Below the pieces are notes generated by a model that saw only the letters and a list, made by a program, of their open reading frames with translations, was not told the DNA's origin and ran no database searches. Below, piece by piece: positions 1-9,540 of a DNA stretch of 64,000 nt (positions within the stretch are counted from its first letter, which is position 1; every line of letters begins with the position of its first letter). The position numbers and the translations under genes were made by a program. The DNA comes from Faucicola sp048551375 (GTDB taxonomy: Bacteria; Pseudomonadota; Gammaproteobacteria; Pseudomonadales; Moraxellaceae). The stretch is from assembly GCF_048551375.1 (NCBI RefSeq), contig NZ_JBLYZJ010000009.1, positions 42,065 to 106,064 on the forward strand, read 5' to 3'.

Positions 1-2858
1 CCACCCGGTAACTGACCGCCCTCACCAGGTTTTGCCCCTTGAGCAATTTTGATTTGCATGACTTCTGCCGAACGCAAATACGCAGGTGTGACCCCAAAGC
101 GTCCAGAAGCGACTTGTTTGATTTTAGAATTTCGCACCGAGCCATAACGCACTGGGTCTTCACCGCCCTCACCAGAGTTTGAGCGACCGCCAATGGTGTT
201 CATAGCAATGGCAATGGCTTCGTGAGCCTCTGGCGATAACGCCCCCAATGACATCCCTGCCGAGTCAAAGCGTTTTAGGATATTATCAATACTTTCAACA
301 TCATCGACACTGATAGGATTGTCGGTATTTAGTTGTAACAAATCACGCAAGGTCGCCACAGGACGAGAGTTGACGATATCAGCATAAGTTTGGTAATTAC
401 TGTAGTCGCCAGTGCGTACCGCTTTATGTAAAGCTTGAATCACATCTGGGTTAAAGGCGTGATATTCTTTGTTAAACACAAACTTAAGCAGACCGCCTTG
501 GTCAAGTGGCACACGTTTGCTAAAGGCATTGTTTGCCAATACTTGCTGGTCAATCGCCAAATCTTCAAAAGTTGCCCCTTGAATACGGCTTTCCACGCCT
601 GTAAAGCATAATTCAACCACTTCATCTGACAAACCCACCGCTTCAAACAGTTGAGCCCCACGATAAGATGATACGGTCGAAATCCCCATTTTTGATAAGA
701 TTTTTAACAAACCTTTATCCAAGCTTTTGCGGAAATTTTCTTGAGCGTATAATGGGTCGCCTAACAATTCGCCTTTATCAATTAAATCGGCAATCACATT
801 GTAGGCAAGGTATGGATAAATCGCTGTCGCCCCAAAACCGAGCAACACGGCTGCATGATGCGAGTCACGCACCACACCAGTTTCGACCAAAATATTGGCA
901 TCGGCACGCAAGCCGACATTAATCAAATGATGATGCACCGCCCCTGTCGCCATCACCGCATTGGCAGGCAATTTACCTTGCTCAATATGGCGGTCAGTCA
1001 ATAGCAACAACACCTTACCCTCACGTACCAAGGCTTCGGCTTGCTGACAAATCGCACGAATCGCTTGCTCAAGTGGCATATCTGACGCATAGTTCAAATC
1101 AATTTCGGCAAGCTCAAAGCCCGCTTTATTGATTTGTTTGAGTTGTTTCATTTTACTGGCGGATAAAATCGGCGATGACAACACAATACGATTGGCATGG
1201 TCAGCGGTTGGCTCAAAAATATTTTTCTCAGCCCCCAAGCAGGTTTCGAGTGACATCACAATCGCTTCACGCAATGGGTCAATCGGTGGGTTGGTGACTT
1301 GAGCAAACTGTTGACGGAAGAAATCAGCAACATGGCGGATTTGACGAGATAGCACCGCCATCGGCGTGTCATCACCCATCGAGCCAACTGCTTCTTGTCC
1401 ATTTTCCGCAGAAGGACGTAAAATTTCGGTACGCTCTTCGTTGGTGATATGGAACATTTTTTGATAGGTTAGCAAAGTGTCATCAGTAACTCGCTCGGCA
1501 AACGCTTCTTCTTCTAGCTTTTCATCATTCCGCAGACGCACGGCATTTTCACGAAGCCATAAACGATAAGGATGGGCTTTTTTCAGCAAGCGACCAATGG
1601 CTTTGGTGTCCATGATGTTGCCAGTTTCGGTGTCAATCACCAGCATTTGCCCCGGCCCAACACGACCTTTAGCAATGACATCTTCAGGTTGATAATCCCA
1701 AGTACCAACTTCTGAAGCGACCGTGATATAACCGTTTTTGGTAGTGACCCAACGTGACGGACGCAAGCCGTTGCGGTCAAGCATACACACCGCATAGCGA
1801 CCGTCTTGAATCACCAAACCTGCTGGACCGTCCCACGCTTCCATATGCTGAGAATAAAACTCATAAAACGCTCGCAAATCCATGTCCATGGTATCGACAT
1901 TTTGCCAAGCAGGTGGCACTAGAATCGACAACGCACGGAACAAGTCCATACCGCCAGATACCAATACTTCCAGCATATTATCAAGGCTGGATGAATCCGA
2001 ACCTGTACGGTTGACCAAAGGATGCAGTTCTTGCAATTCTGGGATTAAATCGGTGACGAATTTTGGTGTGCGAGCCACTGCCCAGTCACGGTTACCGTCA
2101 ATGGTATTCAATTCGCCATTGTGAGCAAGGTAGCGGAACGGTTGGGCTAATGGCCAACGAGGTAAGGTATTGGTCGAAAAACGCTGATGGAAAACCACGA
2201 TATGCGACATCAAACGCTCATCTTGCAAATCCAAGAAAAACGCAGGTAAATCGGCAGGCATCACCAAACCTTTATAAATCACCACTTGTGACGTTAAGGA
2301 GGTGACATAAAATAGCGGGTCATCGGTAAGCTGTAATTCAGCTTTTTTGCGAGCGACAAATAATTTACGGTTAAAAGTGGCTTCATCCATACCATCTGGA
2401 CAGTTGACCAAAATTTGCTTAAAGGCAGGTAGCGACTCTCGTGCAATGTCGCCTACGATGGATAAATCCACAGGCACATCACGCCAGCCCGCCACGTTCA
2501 AGCCTTGGGCATTTAATTCAGCATCCAAAACCTGTTGGCTATGGTCGGCTTGGGCTTTATCCAAATTGACAAACACCGTTCCCACTGCAAATGTTGGGGC
2601 TAATGCAAAGCCATTATCAATCGCCACTTTTTGAAAAAAGTCCTTTGGCATGGCAATCAATAGACCACAACCATCCCCTGTCTTGCCATCCGCTGCCACC
2701 CCACCACGGTGCGTCATACAACTTAGGCTATGAATCGCCGTTTGTACCAAATCATGGCTGGCTTCGCCATGCGTATGAGCAATCAAACCAAAACCACAAT
2801 TGTCTTTAAATTCATTGGGTTGGTAAAGATTATGCTGATTGGAATACTGATTAGACAT
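1..2858 (-). CDS. gltB: Glutamate synthase large subunit (GOGAT), 3' end cut by window
   Basis: The large subunit makes glutamate from glutamine and 2-oxoglutarate; electrons come from NADPH through the GltD subunit. About 952 codons are present and translation is still open at the window edge; the family is about 1,480-1,500 residues, so the C-terminal third lies outside. The N-terminus holds NCGFG with Cys21, the class II glutaminase nucleophile normally exposed after removal of a short propeptide (here 20 residues). RFSTNTLPRWPLAQPF and HNGELNTIDGN follow in the amidotransferase domain. The visible end, with KPGEGGQLPGG, is in the FMN/synthase domain. Downstream of the damX-like gene in the same direction, as in Pseudomonas and Acinetobacter relatives. 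Confidence 0.97.
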   Translation of the reverse strand, partial: MSNQYSNQHNLYQPNEFKDNCGFGLIAHTHGEASHDLVQTAIHSLSCMTHRGGVAADGKTGDGCGLLIAMPKDFFQKVAIDNGFALAPTFAVGTVFVNLDKAQADHSQQVLDAELNAQGLNVAGWRDVPVDLSIVGDIARESLPAFKQILVNCPDGMDEATFNRKLFVARKKAELQLTDDPLFYVTSLTSQVVIYKGLVMPADLPAFFLDLQDERLMSHIVVFHQRFSTNTLPRWPLAQPFRYLAHNGELNTIDGNRDWAVARTPKFVTDLIPELQELHPLVNRTGSDSSSLDNMLEVLVSGGMDLFRALSILVPPAWQNVDTMDMDLRAFYEFYSQHMEAWDGPAGLVIQDGRYAVCMLDRNGLRPSRWVTTKNGYITVASEVGTWDYQPEDVIAKGRVGPGQMLVIDTETGNIMDTKAIGRLLKKAHPYRLWLRENAVRLRNDEKLEEEAFAERVTDDTLLTYQKMFHITNEERTEILRPSAENGQEAVGSMGDDTPMAVLSRQIRHVADFFRQQFAQVTNPPIDPLREAIVMSLETCLGAEKNIFEPTADHANRIVLSSPILSASKMKQLKQINKAGFELAEIDLNYASDMPLEQAIRAICQQAEALVREGKVLLLLTDRHIEQGKLPANAVMATGAVHHHLINVGLRADANILVETGVVRDSHHAAVLLGFGATAIYPYLAYNVIADLIDKGELLGDPLYAQENFRKSLDKGLLKILSKMGISTVSSYRGAQLFEAVGLSDEVVELCFTGVESRIQGATFEDLAIDQQVLANNAFSKRVPLDQGGLLKFVFNKEYHAFNPDVIQALHKAVRTGDYSNYQTYADIVNSRPVATLRDLLQLNTDNPISVDDVESIDNILKRFDSAGMSLGALSPEAHEAIAIAMNTIGGRSNSGEGGEDPVRYGSVRNSKIKQVASGRFGVTPAYLRSAEVMQIKIAQGAKPGEGGQLPG

Positions 2859-2938
2859 GATTGTTTCCCTTAACAAGCAAGTGGCAAGAAAAGATGGGTA
2901 ATAAATGAGGCAAGCAGAGAAATTAATAACGAAATGGT

Positions 2939-2966
2939 ATAGACAACCTTATATTTGGTTATCTAT
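2939..2966. promoter_or_regulatory. 10-bp inverted repeat upstream of gltB
   Basis: ATAGACAACC and GGTTATCTAT form a near-perfect inverted repeat (one mismatch) with an 8-bp AT spacer. It lies about 80 bp before the gltB start in the short gap after the damX-like gene. It could be an operator or a small hairpin; no regulator can be assigned from the sequence. Confidence 0.3.
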
Positions 2967-3048
2967 ATATACTATCACGATACAAAATAATACCCTCGGC
3001 TATATTAGCGAATTGGGGGTGAAAAATCTACTGTTTTATTCTCCTTTG

Positions 3049-4107
3049 TTATTGGTCAGAGCTTTCGTTGTCATTATTGTTATGAGTCGTGGATTCTTTA
3101 GGAACAGGCTTAGGTTTAGGAGCAACATTCTCCTCTGTATTTCTGTGCATCTGCTCTTTGGGTTTTGTCTCTTTAGGTTTTGATTCTTTAGGTTTTGATT
3201 CTTTAGGTGTCACTTCTTTGGACTTATCTTCTGATACCGAATCATGTAGCCTATCTTTATTGATTACTTTAGGTTCTGACCGAGTATTAGACGTATCTTG
3301 CCCATTATTATTTCTTTCGGGCAGAATTCTTCCTTCTTGAATTGACAGGGTATCATTTGGGCTATCAGATTTTTCAATACTCGTCTTGGCAGGTGCTGGT
3401 GGATTATCAGGTTTGGATTTAGTGGCTTCGGATGGTTTGGCTTTTGGAGCAGGCAATAGCTTAGGCGTGCTTTGAAGTTTGACTTCACGTGGGGCATTGT
3501 TTGTCACATCTTGTAATGGTGGGGTAATTTCATACTCATCCATTTGACTGACATACAGTTTAAATTCTTCAGGGAAGGTTTGAATATTATTTGGCAAACC
3601 AAAATCAAGGGTTTTGCTCGTACCAATCGCTTCTTGTGGCGAACCAAACGTGCCATAAGTCAACACAAAACGTTTTTGATTATTTTCATCCACGATACGA
3701 AAATAATTAAACTTATCTCGGTCATGGGTACGGCTATTAAGATAATCGGTGATGACCTCATGCTCTGCGACATTCATCACTTGTACTGTCCATTTACCGA
3801 CATTGGCTTTGACAAAACGACTGTCTTTAAACTCTTTGGGATAATTCCGCATATCTCGAATCACCGCATCAAACTTGATGGGTTTTACCATGCTATGCGT
3901 TTCATCAGGATTATGGTTGGTTAATAATACCAAAGGGTCAACCACCAACCCATTGTCTGCACTTTTTTTAGCACTACTGGGTGTCGGTTTGATTGCTGAT
4001 GCTACCCATACCATAAAAGTCAAACCTGCCGCAATCGCAGCCAGAATCAGCCAAATCGTCACTCGAAACGCCCATGAACGATATGCTGTCGATAAAGTAG
4101 TTAGCAT
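3049..4107 (-). CDS. SPOR-type (DamX-like) membrane protein
   Basis: A 352-residue protein with a short cytoplasmic N-terminus, one membrane segment at about residues 17-37 and a long, probably periplasmic, part. Residues about 100-190 (KWTVQVMNVAE to KLYVSQMDEY) have the spacing of a SPOR-like peptidoglycan-binding fold: a pair of beta strands, a run with YGTFGSPQEA and a closing strand. Unusually the fold is near the membrane and the C-terminal half is low complexity, rich in Pro, Lys, Ser and Glu, with KPKES-type tandem repeats near the end. Position after aroB is that of damX in other gamma-proteobacteria, which supports a role at the division septum. The start has a good AAGG ribosome site. 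The SPOR assignment is by pattern and synteny, not alignment. Confidence 0.7.
   Translation of the reverse strand: MLTTLSTAYRSWAFRVTIWLILAAIAAGLTFMVWVASAIKPTPSSAKKSADNGLVVDPLVLLTNHNPDETHSMVKPIKFDAVIRDMRNYPKEFKDSRFVKANVGKWTVQVMNVAEHEVITDYLNSRTHDRDKFNYFRIVDENNQKRFVLTYGTFGSPQEAIGTSKTLDFGLPNNIQTFPEEFKLYVSQMDEYEITPPLQDVTNNAPREVKLQSTPKLLPAPKAKPSEATKSKPDNPPAPAKTSIEKSDSPNDTLSIQEGRILPERNNNGQDTSNTRSEPKVINKDRLHDSVSEDKSKEVTPKESKPKESKPKETKPKEQMHRNTEENVAPKPKPVPKESTTHNNNDNESSDQ
3160..3210 (-). repeat. 15-bp tandem repeats coding KPKES units
   Basis: Within the damX-like gene about three imperfect copies of a 15-bp unit (plus-strand TTTAGGTTTTGATTC) encode successive KPKES/KPKET units. Because the unit is a multiple of three, copy number changes would keep the frame and only alter tail length. 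Confidence 0.7.
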
Positions 4108-4158
4108 AGTTTAACCTTAACCTTTTTATAAAAATCAATTACTTGGATGAGCCAAATA

Positions 4159-5238
4159 TTAGCTGACAACCACTGGCTGTATGACCTGAGCTAAGGCTTG
4201 TGGATTATAATCTGCTGTCACCACCGCCTCACCCAACTGTTTTAGTAAAATCAAGCGAATTTGACCCGCTTTGACTTTTTTATCATGGCTCATCAACCGC
4301 ATCACAGTATCGCTGTCAATCACAGGTGGCGTGATTGGTAAATTCGCTTGAGCAATCAAATTCACCGCTCGCTGAACATCATCCGTGTCTAGCCAACCCA
4401 TTAATTGCGATAATTGCATGGCTTGTACCATACCAACTGCTACCGCTTCACCATGTAACCACGTGCCATAGCCTTCATGGGTTTCGATTACATGACCAAA
4501 GGTATGACCAAAATTGAGCAATGCTCGTTTATCTTGTTCAAACTCATCTTCTGCGACAATCTTTGCTTTGTGTTGACAGCAAGTTAACACTGCTTGAGCC
4601 AATAAATCCAAATCCAAATTGACCAACGCCGTCATATGTTGCTCAAGCCACGCCAAAAATACCACATCACCAATTAAGGCATACTTAATAACCTCAGCAA
4701 GCCCTGCCGACAACTCTCTAGCAGGCAACGAGGTTAAAGTCGACATATCTGCCAATACCAACTTAGGTTGCCAAAACGCCCCAATCATATTTTTGCCCAA
4801 GGGGTGATTGATACCTGTCTTACCGCCCACACTGGAATCCACTTGAGAAAGCAAGGTGGTCGGAATTTGAATAAAATCCACCCCACGCATAAAGGTGGCG
4901 GCCGCAAACCCCACCATATCACCAATCACCCCACCACCCAACGCTATCAAGGTACAATCACGGTTAAAATGGGCTTGCATCAGAGCATCATAAATATTAT
5001 TAATGCTATCTTGGGTTTTATACTGCTCACCATCTGATAAAATACAAGTCGCCACTTGCTTATCCGTGGGCAACTGTGCCAACAAAGTGGCTAAATACAA
5101 TGGTGCAACAGTATCATTGGTCACGACCAAAATTTGCTGTCCTGCAATATAGGGCAGAAAATCAAAGCCTTGCAATAGATTCTGCCCAATAAAAATAGGA
5201 TAATCATGTGACCGTGTTTGTACCATCAAAGACTGCAT
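4159..5238 (-). CDS. aroB: 3-dehydroquinate synthase
   Basis: Second step of the shikimate pathway: DAHP to 3-dehydroquinate, using NAD and a divalent metal. At 359 residues it has usual family length. Family signatures are complete: GGGVIGDMVGFAAATFMRG (NAD and phosphate binding), GGKTGINHPLGKN, and the metal-site region GHTFGHVIETHEGYGTWLHGEAV with its histidines and the upstream Glu. The start overlaps the 3' end of aroK by 13 nt, so the two are translationally coupled, and it stands in the aroK-aroB-damX order usual for the class. Confidence 0.97.
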   Translation of the reverse strand: MQSLMVQTRSHDYPIFIGQNLLQGFDFLPYIAGQQILVVTNDTVAPLYLATLLAQLPTDKQVATCILSDGEQYKTQDSINNIYDALMQAHFNRDCTLIALGGGVIGDMVGFAAATFMRGVDFIQIPTTLLSQVDSSVGGKTGINHPLGKNMIGAFWQPKLVLADMSTLTSLPARELSAGLAEVIKYALIGDVVFLAWLEQHMTALVNLDLDLLAQAVLTCCQHKAKIVAEDEFEQDKRALLNFGHTFGHVIETHEGYGTWLHGEAVAVGMVQAMQLSQLMGWLDTDDVQRAVNLIAQANLPITPPVIDSDTVMRLMSHDKKVKAGQIRLILLKQLGEAVVTADYNPQALAQVIQPVVVS

Positions 5239-5852
5239 AGCCCAATATCCTTATGCTCAGTATGCTTATTCTCACATTTATAATAGGGTGATAACTCATG
5301 CGTTTGGGTGTAGCTATCTAATTGATGCAAAATGCTTTCCACCATTTTTTTAGGCGAACTATGTCCAGTCGTCACCACAATATCTGCTAATTGTTGATAA
5401 ATAGGGTCACGCACGGCAAATAATTCTGCCAAACGCTGTTTGGGGTTTTCAGTTTTAAGTAAGGGACGGTTTTTATCACGGCAAGTCCGTTCATACTGTA
5501 CTGCCACTTCCGCTCGCAAATACACCACAATACCCCGTTTTAGGTACTGTTGATTAATTGGTGTGACCACCGCCCCCCCACCTGTTGCCAGTACCACATG
5601 GTTTTTTTGGGTCAAATAATCAATGGCACGGCTTTCACGTAGACGAAAACCTTGCTCACCTTCTTTATCAAAGATCCAGCCAATACTTGCCCCTGTGCTT
5701 GCCTCTACCTCATGGTCACTGTCATAAAACTGATAACCTAAATACTGGGCAAGTAGTTTACCAATGGTGGTCTTGCCTGCACCCATTGGTCCAATTAGCG
5801 TAATTAGTGGATACTGTCGATTCCCATCCATAAAAAAACCACAAATCATCAT
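5226..5852 (-). CDS. aroK: Shikimate kinase
   Basis: Phosphorylates shikimate with ATP. The Walker A loop GPMGAGKT is at residues 21-28, the shikimate-binding GGG region (ATGGGAV) near residue 94 and the LID arginine region in RDKNRPLL. At 208 residues it is longer than AroK of E. coli (173) because of an N-terminal extension and a hydrophilic C-terminal tail of about 30 residues that overlaps aroB. The start is uncertain: two ATGs at the 5' end have only a weak AAGA site, and an internal ATG at residue 8 would give a more standard N-terminus. It follows pilQ by 67 nt and may share the pil transcript. Confidence 0.95.
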   Translation of the reverse strand: MMICGFFMDGNRQYPLITLIGPMGAGKTTIGKLLAQYLGYQFYDSDHEVEASTGASIGWIFDKEGEQGFRLRESRAIDYLTQKNHVVLATGGGAVVTPINQQYLKRGIVVYLRAEVAVQYERTCRDKNRPLLKTENPKQRLAELFAVRDPIYQQLADIVVTTGHSSPKKMVESILHQLDSYTQTHELSPYYKCENKHTEHKDIGLCSL

Positions 5853-5919
5853 AAAATATCTTGGATATTATACGATGGTTTGTGGTAAATCGCTAGGACT
5901 TGCCAAAAGGCTTTTTTAG

Positions 5920-8253
5920 TTAATTAACTCGGCTGATACCATCATTAATTAATTTTGGCGTGACAAAAATCAACAACTCTTGTTTATTATTGGTCTTAGC
6001 CGTACGTTTAAAGAAGCGGTCAATGTAAGGAATATCCCCTAAGAATGGTACTTTGGTCACAGTGTCACCTAAGGTGTTTTTGAATACGCCACCTAAAACA
6101 ACTGTTTGACCATCGTCCACCACCACATTAGTGGTAATTGAATCTTTACTTACCGCTGTAGCACCATTGACTAAAGTTGGAGCACCATTTTCGATTTTAA
6201 GGTCCATCCCAATACGTCCTTCAGGTGTAATATTGGGAGTTACTTCCAAACTTAAAGCCGCTTCAATAAAACTTGTGGTACTCGCACCACTAGAAGAAGC
6301 CTCTTGATAAGGAATTTGTGTGCCCGAGGCAATTTTAGCGGTTTGCTTATCTGCTGTTAACACTTTAGGGCTAGAAATCACTTCACCTTTATTGTCGGCT
6401 TGCATCGCAGACAACTCAAGATCCAATAACATATCAGAGATGCTTAACAATCCAAATGCAATACGACCTGCAGCACTTGAAGCCCCTAAGTTAACATTCA
6501 AATTATCAGGACGAGTAATGGTGTAGGTAGGATAAGAAACACTTTGACCATTGATAGTTGTACTCGACATACTATATTTTTTAAGATCCCAAATGGTTTG
6601 ATCTGAGCCACCAACCAATAAATCACGGTTACTCGCCAACCCTTGCGATAAAACCCCCCATTTCACCCCAAGCTCTTTACTAAAGGTATCCGTTGCACTA
6701 ACAATACGAGCTTCAATCATTACTTGTTTGACAGGAATGTCAATTTTACTGATTAAATCACGCATATTGGCAATGGTTTCTGAGGTATCTTGCACAATCA
6801 AGGTATTGGTACGCTCATCAATGGTAACCGTACCACGACTGGTTAATAATGAACCTGAGCTACCTCGCTCATCATTACGTGAACGCCCTGCTTCAATCAG
6901 TGTGCGTACGGTGCCTGCTTTGGCATAATTAAGTCGGATAAATTCAGTACGTAATGGGGCTAATTCTTTTTTATCAGACAAAGCTTTTAGTTCATCGGCT
7001 TCTTGCTTTTGTAATTCTGCCGCTGGAGCAACCCACATCACATTGCCATTCACCCGTTTATCCAAGCCTTTACTCTTTAAAATAATATCTAAGGCTTGAT
7101 CCCAAGGCACGTTAATTAAACGTAAGGTGATATTACCTGACACGCTATCACTAGCGACAATATTGGTATTGGTGTGTTGACCCAGTACCTCAAGAATTGT
7201 ACGTACACTCACATCTTGGAACTCTAGCGATAGGGGTGCACCTGAATAGGTACGCTCTTCCAAGGTAGGCTCTCTAAGCTTACGTGGTGGCTCAATATTG
7301 ATATTGAGTTGACTGCCTGTTTGATAGGCTTTATATTCATAATCACCACTCATGGCAATACGAATCACCCCATTCCGCCCTTGATTATTAGTGACGATAT
7401 CCTTGACCAGTCCACTACCAACATTCATCTGTTTTAGCAAACGGCTGGGAACGGTCGCCCCTGACATACGAATGACCAATTCATCGCCTGTGCGTTGTAC
7501 ATCAACAGGAATGCTTTCATTGGCTAGGGTAATCGCAACATTCCCCCCGCCATTACCACTATTATTAAAGTTAATCGAAGCCAATCCATCGTAGCTGTAT
7601 TGCTGAGTCACAGCTACCGCAGGATTTAATAACGGATTAACTTTTACCACCATGGTATCATCAGTCGCTTTAGCTTCTTTACGATTGGCTTTTTTGCTGA
7701 CGGTTTCGACAGGTGCTGGGGTGTCAATGACAACAGGTAGGGGAGCTACGACAGTTGGTGTCGGTGCTTCCACAACAATGGGTGTGACAGTCGGTGTGGT
7801 AACCACAGGTGCAATCGCACTGGGTGTATGCACCACAGTATTGGCGGTATTGGTCGGTTGTATGGCAACAACCAGTCGTTTATCCACCACTCGTGTACTA
7901 AAACTCGCATCCGCATTTAACTCAACAATCAACCGTGTTAAATTATCACTGGTCAAACTGGTCACTTGCTTAATACTGCCTGTATTAAAGCTTTGGATGC
8001 GGGCAGGCAACTGGTGGGTGGCATTAGGAAAATCCAATACCAAGCGATTGGGACTAGTCAGTTGATAGGCGGTTGGTTGTATCGCTGTCCCTAAAAAATC
8101 CACGTTTAATTCAGTCACTTGATTCGATGGTTGAGCCACGCTCATGGTACTGATGGTATCAGCTGCTATTGCTGTGCTACTCAACGTAATGGCACTTACC
8201 GCAATTGCAAGTTGGGATATAGAGGTACGCAATGGATAGGCAATGATGTTCAT
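5920..8253 (-). CDS. pilQ: Type IV pilus secretin PilQ
   Basis: Outer-membrane secretin through which type IV pili extend and DNA may enter. Signal peptide of about 30 residues (ends AIAA). Two AMIN-type regions (about 45-130 and 220-320) probably bind peptidoglycan; a Thr/Pro/Val-rich linker lies between them. The secretin N0 domain starts near SLEFQDVSVRTILEVLG, N1 follows, and the C-terminal pore has VTPNITPEGRIGMDLKIENG and VPFLGDIPYIDRFFKR. Length (777) is normal for Moraxellaceae PilQ. It closes the pilMNOPQ operon, 23 nt after pilP, followed by aroK as in Pseudomonas. Confidence 0.97.
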   Translation of the reverse strand: MNIIAYPLRTSISQLAIAVSAITLSSTAIAADTISTMSVAQPSNQVTELNVDFLGTAIQPTAYQLTSPNRLVLDFPNATHQLPARIQSFNTGSIKQVTSLTSDNLTRLIVELNADASFSTRVVDKRLVVAIQPTNTANTVVHTPSAIAPVVTTPTVTPIVVEAPTPTVVAPLPVVIDTPAPVETVSKKANRKEAKATDDTMVVKVNPLLNPAVAVTQQYSYDGLASINFNNSGNGGGNVAITLANESIPVDVQRTGDELVIRMSGATVPSRLLKQMNVGSGLVKDIVTNNQGRNGVIRIAMSGDYEYKAYQTGSQLNINIEPPRKLREPTLEERTYSGAPLSLEFQDVSVRTILEVLGQHTNTNIVASDSVSGNITLRLINVPWDQALDIILKSKGLDKRVNGNVMWVAPAAELQKQEADELKALSDKKELAPLRTEFIRLNYAKAGTVRTLIEAGRSRNDERGSSGSLLTSRGTVTIDERTNTLIVQDTSETIANMRDLISKIDIPVKQVMIEARIVSATDTFSKELGVKWGVLSQGLASNRDLLVGGSDQTIWDLKKYSMSSTTINGQSVSYPTYTITRPDNLNVNLGASSAAGRIAFGLLSISDMLLDLELSAMQADNKGEVISSPKVLTADKQTAKIASGTQIPYQEASSSGASTTSFIEAALSLEVTPNITPEGRIGMDLKIENGAPTLVNGATAVSKDSITTNVVVDDGQTVVLGGVFKNTLGDTVTKVPFLGDIPYIDRFFKRTAKTNNKQELLIFVTPKLINDGISRVN

Positions 8254-8276
8254 AAAGGCATCCTTAATACTTGTTC

Positions 8277-8810
8277 TTAACTCGCTGCGGCAACAATTGA
8301 GGCAGGTTTTTCAACATAGCCTACTCTGCTGTCAGGGACGATTTCTATTAAATTAATTTGTGTTGGGGTGATTTCAGCAATTCGCCCATCATTTTTGCCC
8401 ATATAGTTACCAACTTTTACACTGGCGATACTACCATCTGGACGTTGAACCAATCCATATAGTTCACCTGATTGCGAAGCCACACTACCTTTATAGGTCA
8501 ATTCATTCAATTCAAACTGTTCTAATGGTTCTTTAATACGTGTCACATCAGGTCGAACGCCTTCTACCTGTTCCGCCTGTGATGCTTGAAGCATAAGGCT
8601 TGGTGGCATAAAAGGACTTCTCAACTGAGATGCACTGTAAGTGAACTCTTCTACTCGCTCTGGTTCAGGTGGCGGTTTAACAGGTTGTGCTGGCTCACTA
8701 CGAATTTGTTGCATTTTTTGTTCTGCGAGTCCCACACGGTCAGCACAGGCAGTGAGAAATAAACCAGCTATCAGCCATGGGACGATTTTATAATTATTTT
8801 TTAGCATCAT
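8277..8810 (-). CDS. pilP: Type IV pilus lipoprotein PilP
   Basis: Inner-membrane lipoprotein that links the PilN-PilO dimer to PilQ. Lipobox LTAC puts the lipidated residue at Cys22. A Pro/Glu-rich linker (KPPPEPERVEEF) leads to the C-terminal beta domain with QFELNELTYKGSV and the conserved VGNYMGKNDGRI stretch. The start overlaps the pilO stop by 17 nt and has a strong AGGAG site; two ATGs in tandem can serve. Confidence 0.95.
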   Translation of the reverse strand: MMLKNNYKIVPWLIAGLFLTACADRVGLAEQKMQQIRSEPAQPVKPPPEPERVEEFTYSASQLRSPFMPPSLMLQASQAEQVEGVRPDVTRIKEPLEQFELNELTYKGSVASQSGELYGLVQRPDGSIASVKVGNYMGKNDGRIAEITPTQINLIEIVPDSRVGYVEKPASIVAAAS

Positions 8811-9537
8811 TCGCTCCTGCCTTTTCGGCTGGTTTCTGCCCTTTTTTTAGGTCATCTTCAGTCAACTCTTTTGAACGATAGGTTTTAACATTTAAGATAA
8901 GCTTTGTTTCAGGTAGTTTATCTAAGCCCGTTTGAGGGTTATTGACTTCAAAATCATGTAACGTAATAATACGAGGTAGCTTTGCTAAACCACTCAAAAA
9001 TGCCCCAAATTGATGGTAGTCACCATCTGCTTCAATGCGAATCGGTTGTTCGATAAAGAATTCTTGGGAAACTTCAGGCTCAACTTTGATATCTTTAAAT
9101 GTAATACTACTACCTACACCCACCATATTAATACCATCGACCAAATCTGAAATACGGGTTTCTTTAGGTAGTTGATTTAACAACTCCTTAAAGTCAGATT
9201 GCATTTTTAGCACTTGTTGTTGGTATTCTTTAAGGTGTCGAGCTTTGGATTCTTTGGTACGGTATTGGTCAAGTAAGGTTTGCTCTTCTGCTTCTGCAGA
9301 GGCAATTTCATCTCGTTTTGAGCTAATTGGTAAAAACCATGTCAACAAAGCAATCAAACCAATCATAAATAACAGCACGGTGATTTTGACAGGAATGGGC
9401 CAGCTACCATAATTATTTTGGTCAAGGGATTTAAAACTATCAGCAAATTCTTGAAAGTTAAACTGTTTTTTTGGTTTGACAGTTTTTTCTTTTTTGGCAA
9501 ATAAGCTTTTTTTATTGGATTTTGTCAGTTTAACCAT
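8794..9537 (-). CDS. pilO: Type IV pilus assembly protein PilO
   Basis: Bitopic inner-membrane partner of PilN. A basic cytoplasmic N-terminus of about 50 residues, one membrane segment (about 52-70), a coiled coil (about 78-125) and the ferredoxin-like periplasmic core with FKELLNQLPKETRISDLVDGI and GDYHQFGAFLSGLAKLPRI, both typical PilO motifs. The gene begins 3 nt after pilN ends. The 247 residues include a Lys-rich C-terminal tail. Confidence 0.95.
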   Translation of the reverse strand: MVKLTKSNKKSLFAKKEKTVKPKKQFNFQEFADSFKSLDQNNYGSWPIPVKITVLLFMIGLIALLTWFLPISSKRDEIASAEAEEQTLLDQYRTKESKARHLKEYQQQVLKMQSDFKELLNQLPKETRISDLVDGINMVGVGSSITFKDIKVEPEVSQEFFIEQPIRIEADGDYHQFGAFLSGLAKLPRIITLHDFEVNNPQTGLDKLPETKLILNVKTYRSKELTEDDLKKGQKPAEKAGANDAKK

Positions 9538-9540
9538 GAG

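Noticed and set aside
2905..3183. 92-codon plus-strand frame near the gltB start
   Set aside because: Hydrophobic toward its end but without ribosome site, and it runs into the antisense of the damX-like gene repeats.
7652..8065. 137-codon plus-strand frame opposite pilQ
   Set aside because: Its Val/Thr/Gly repeats are the complement of the Pro/Thr/Val linker of PilQ, not an independent gene.
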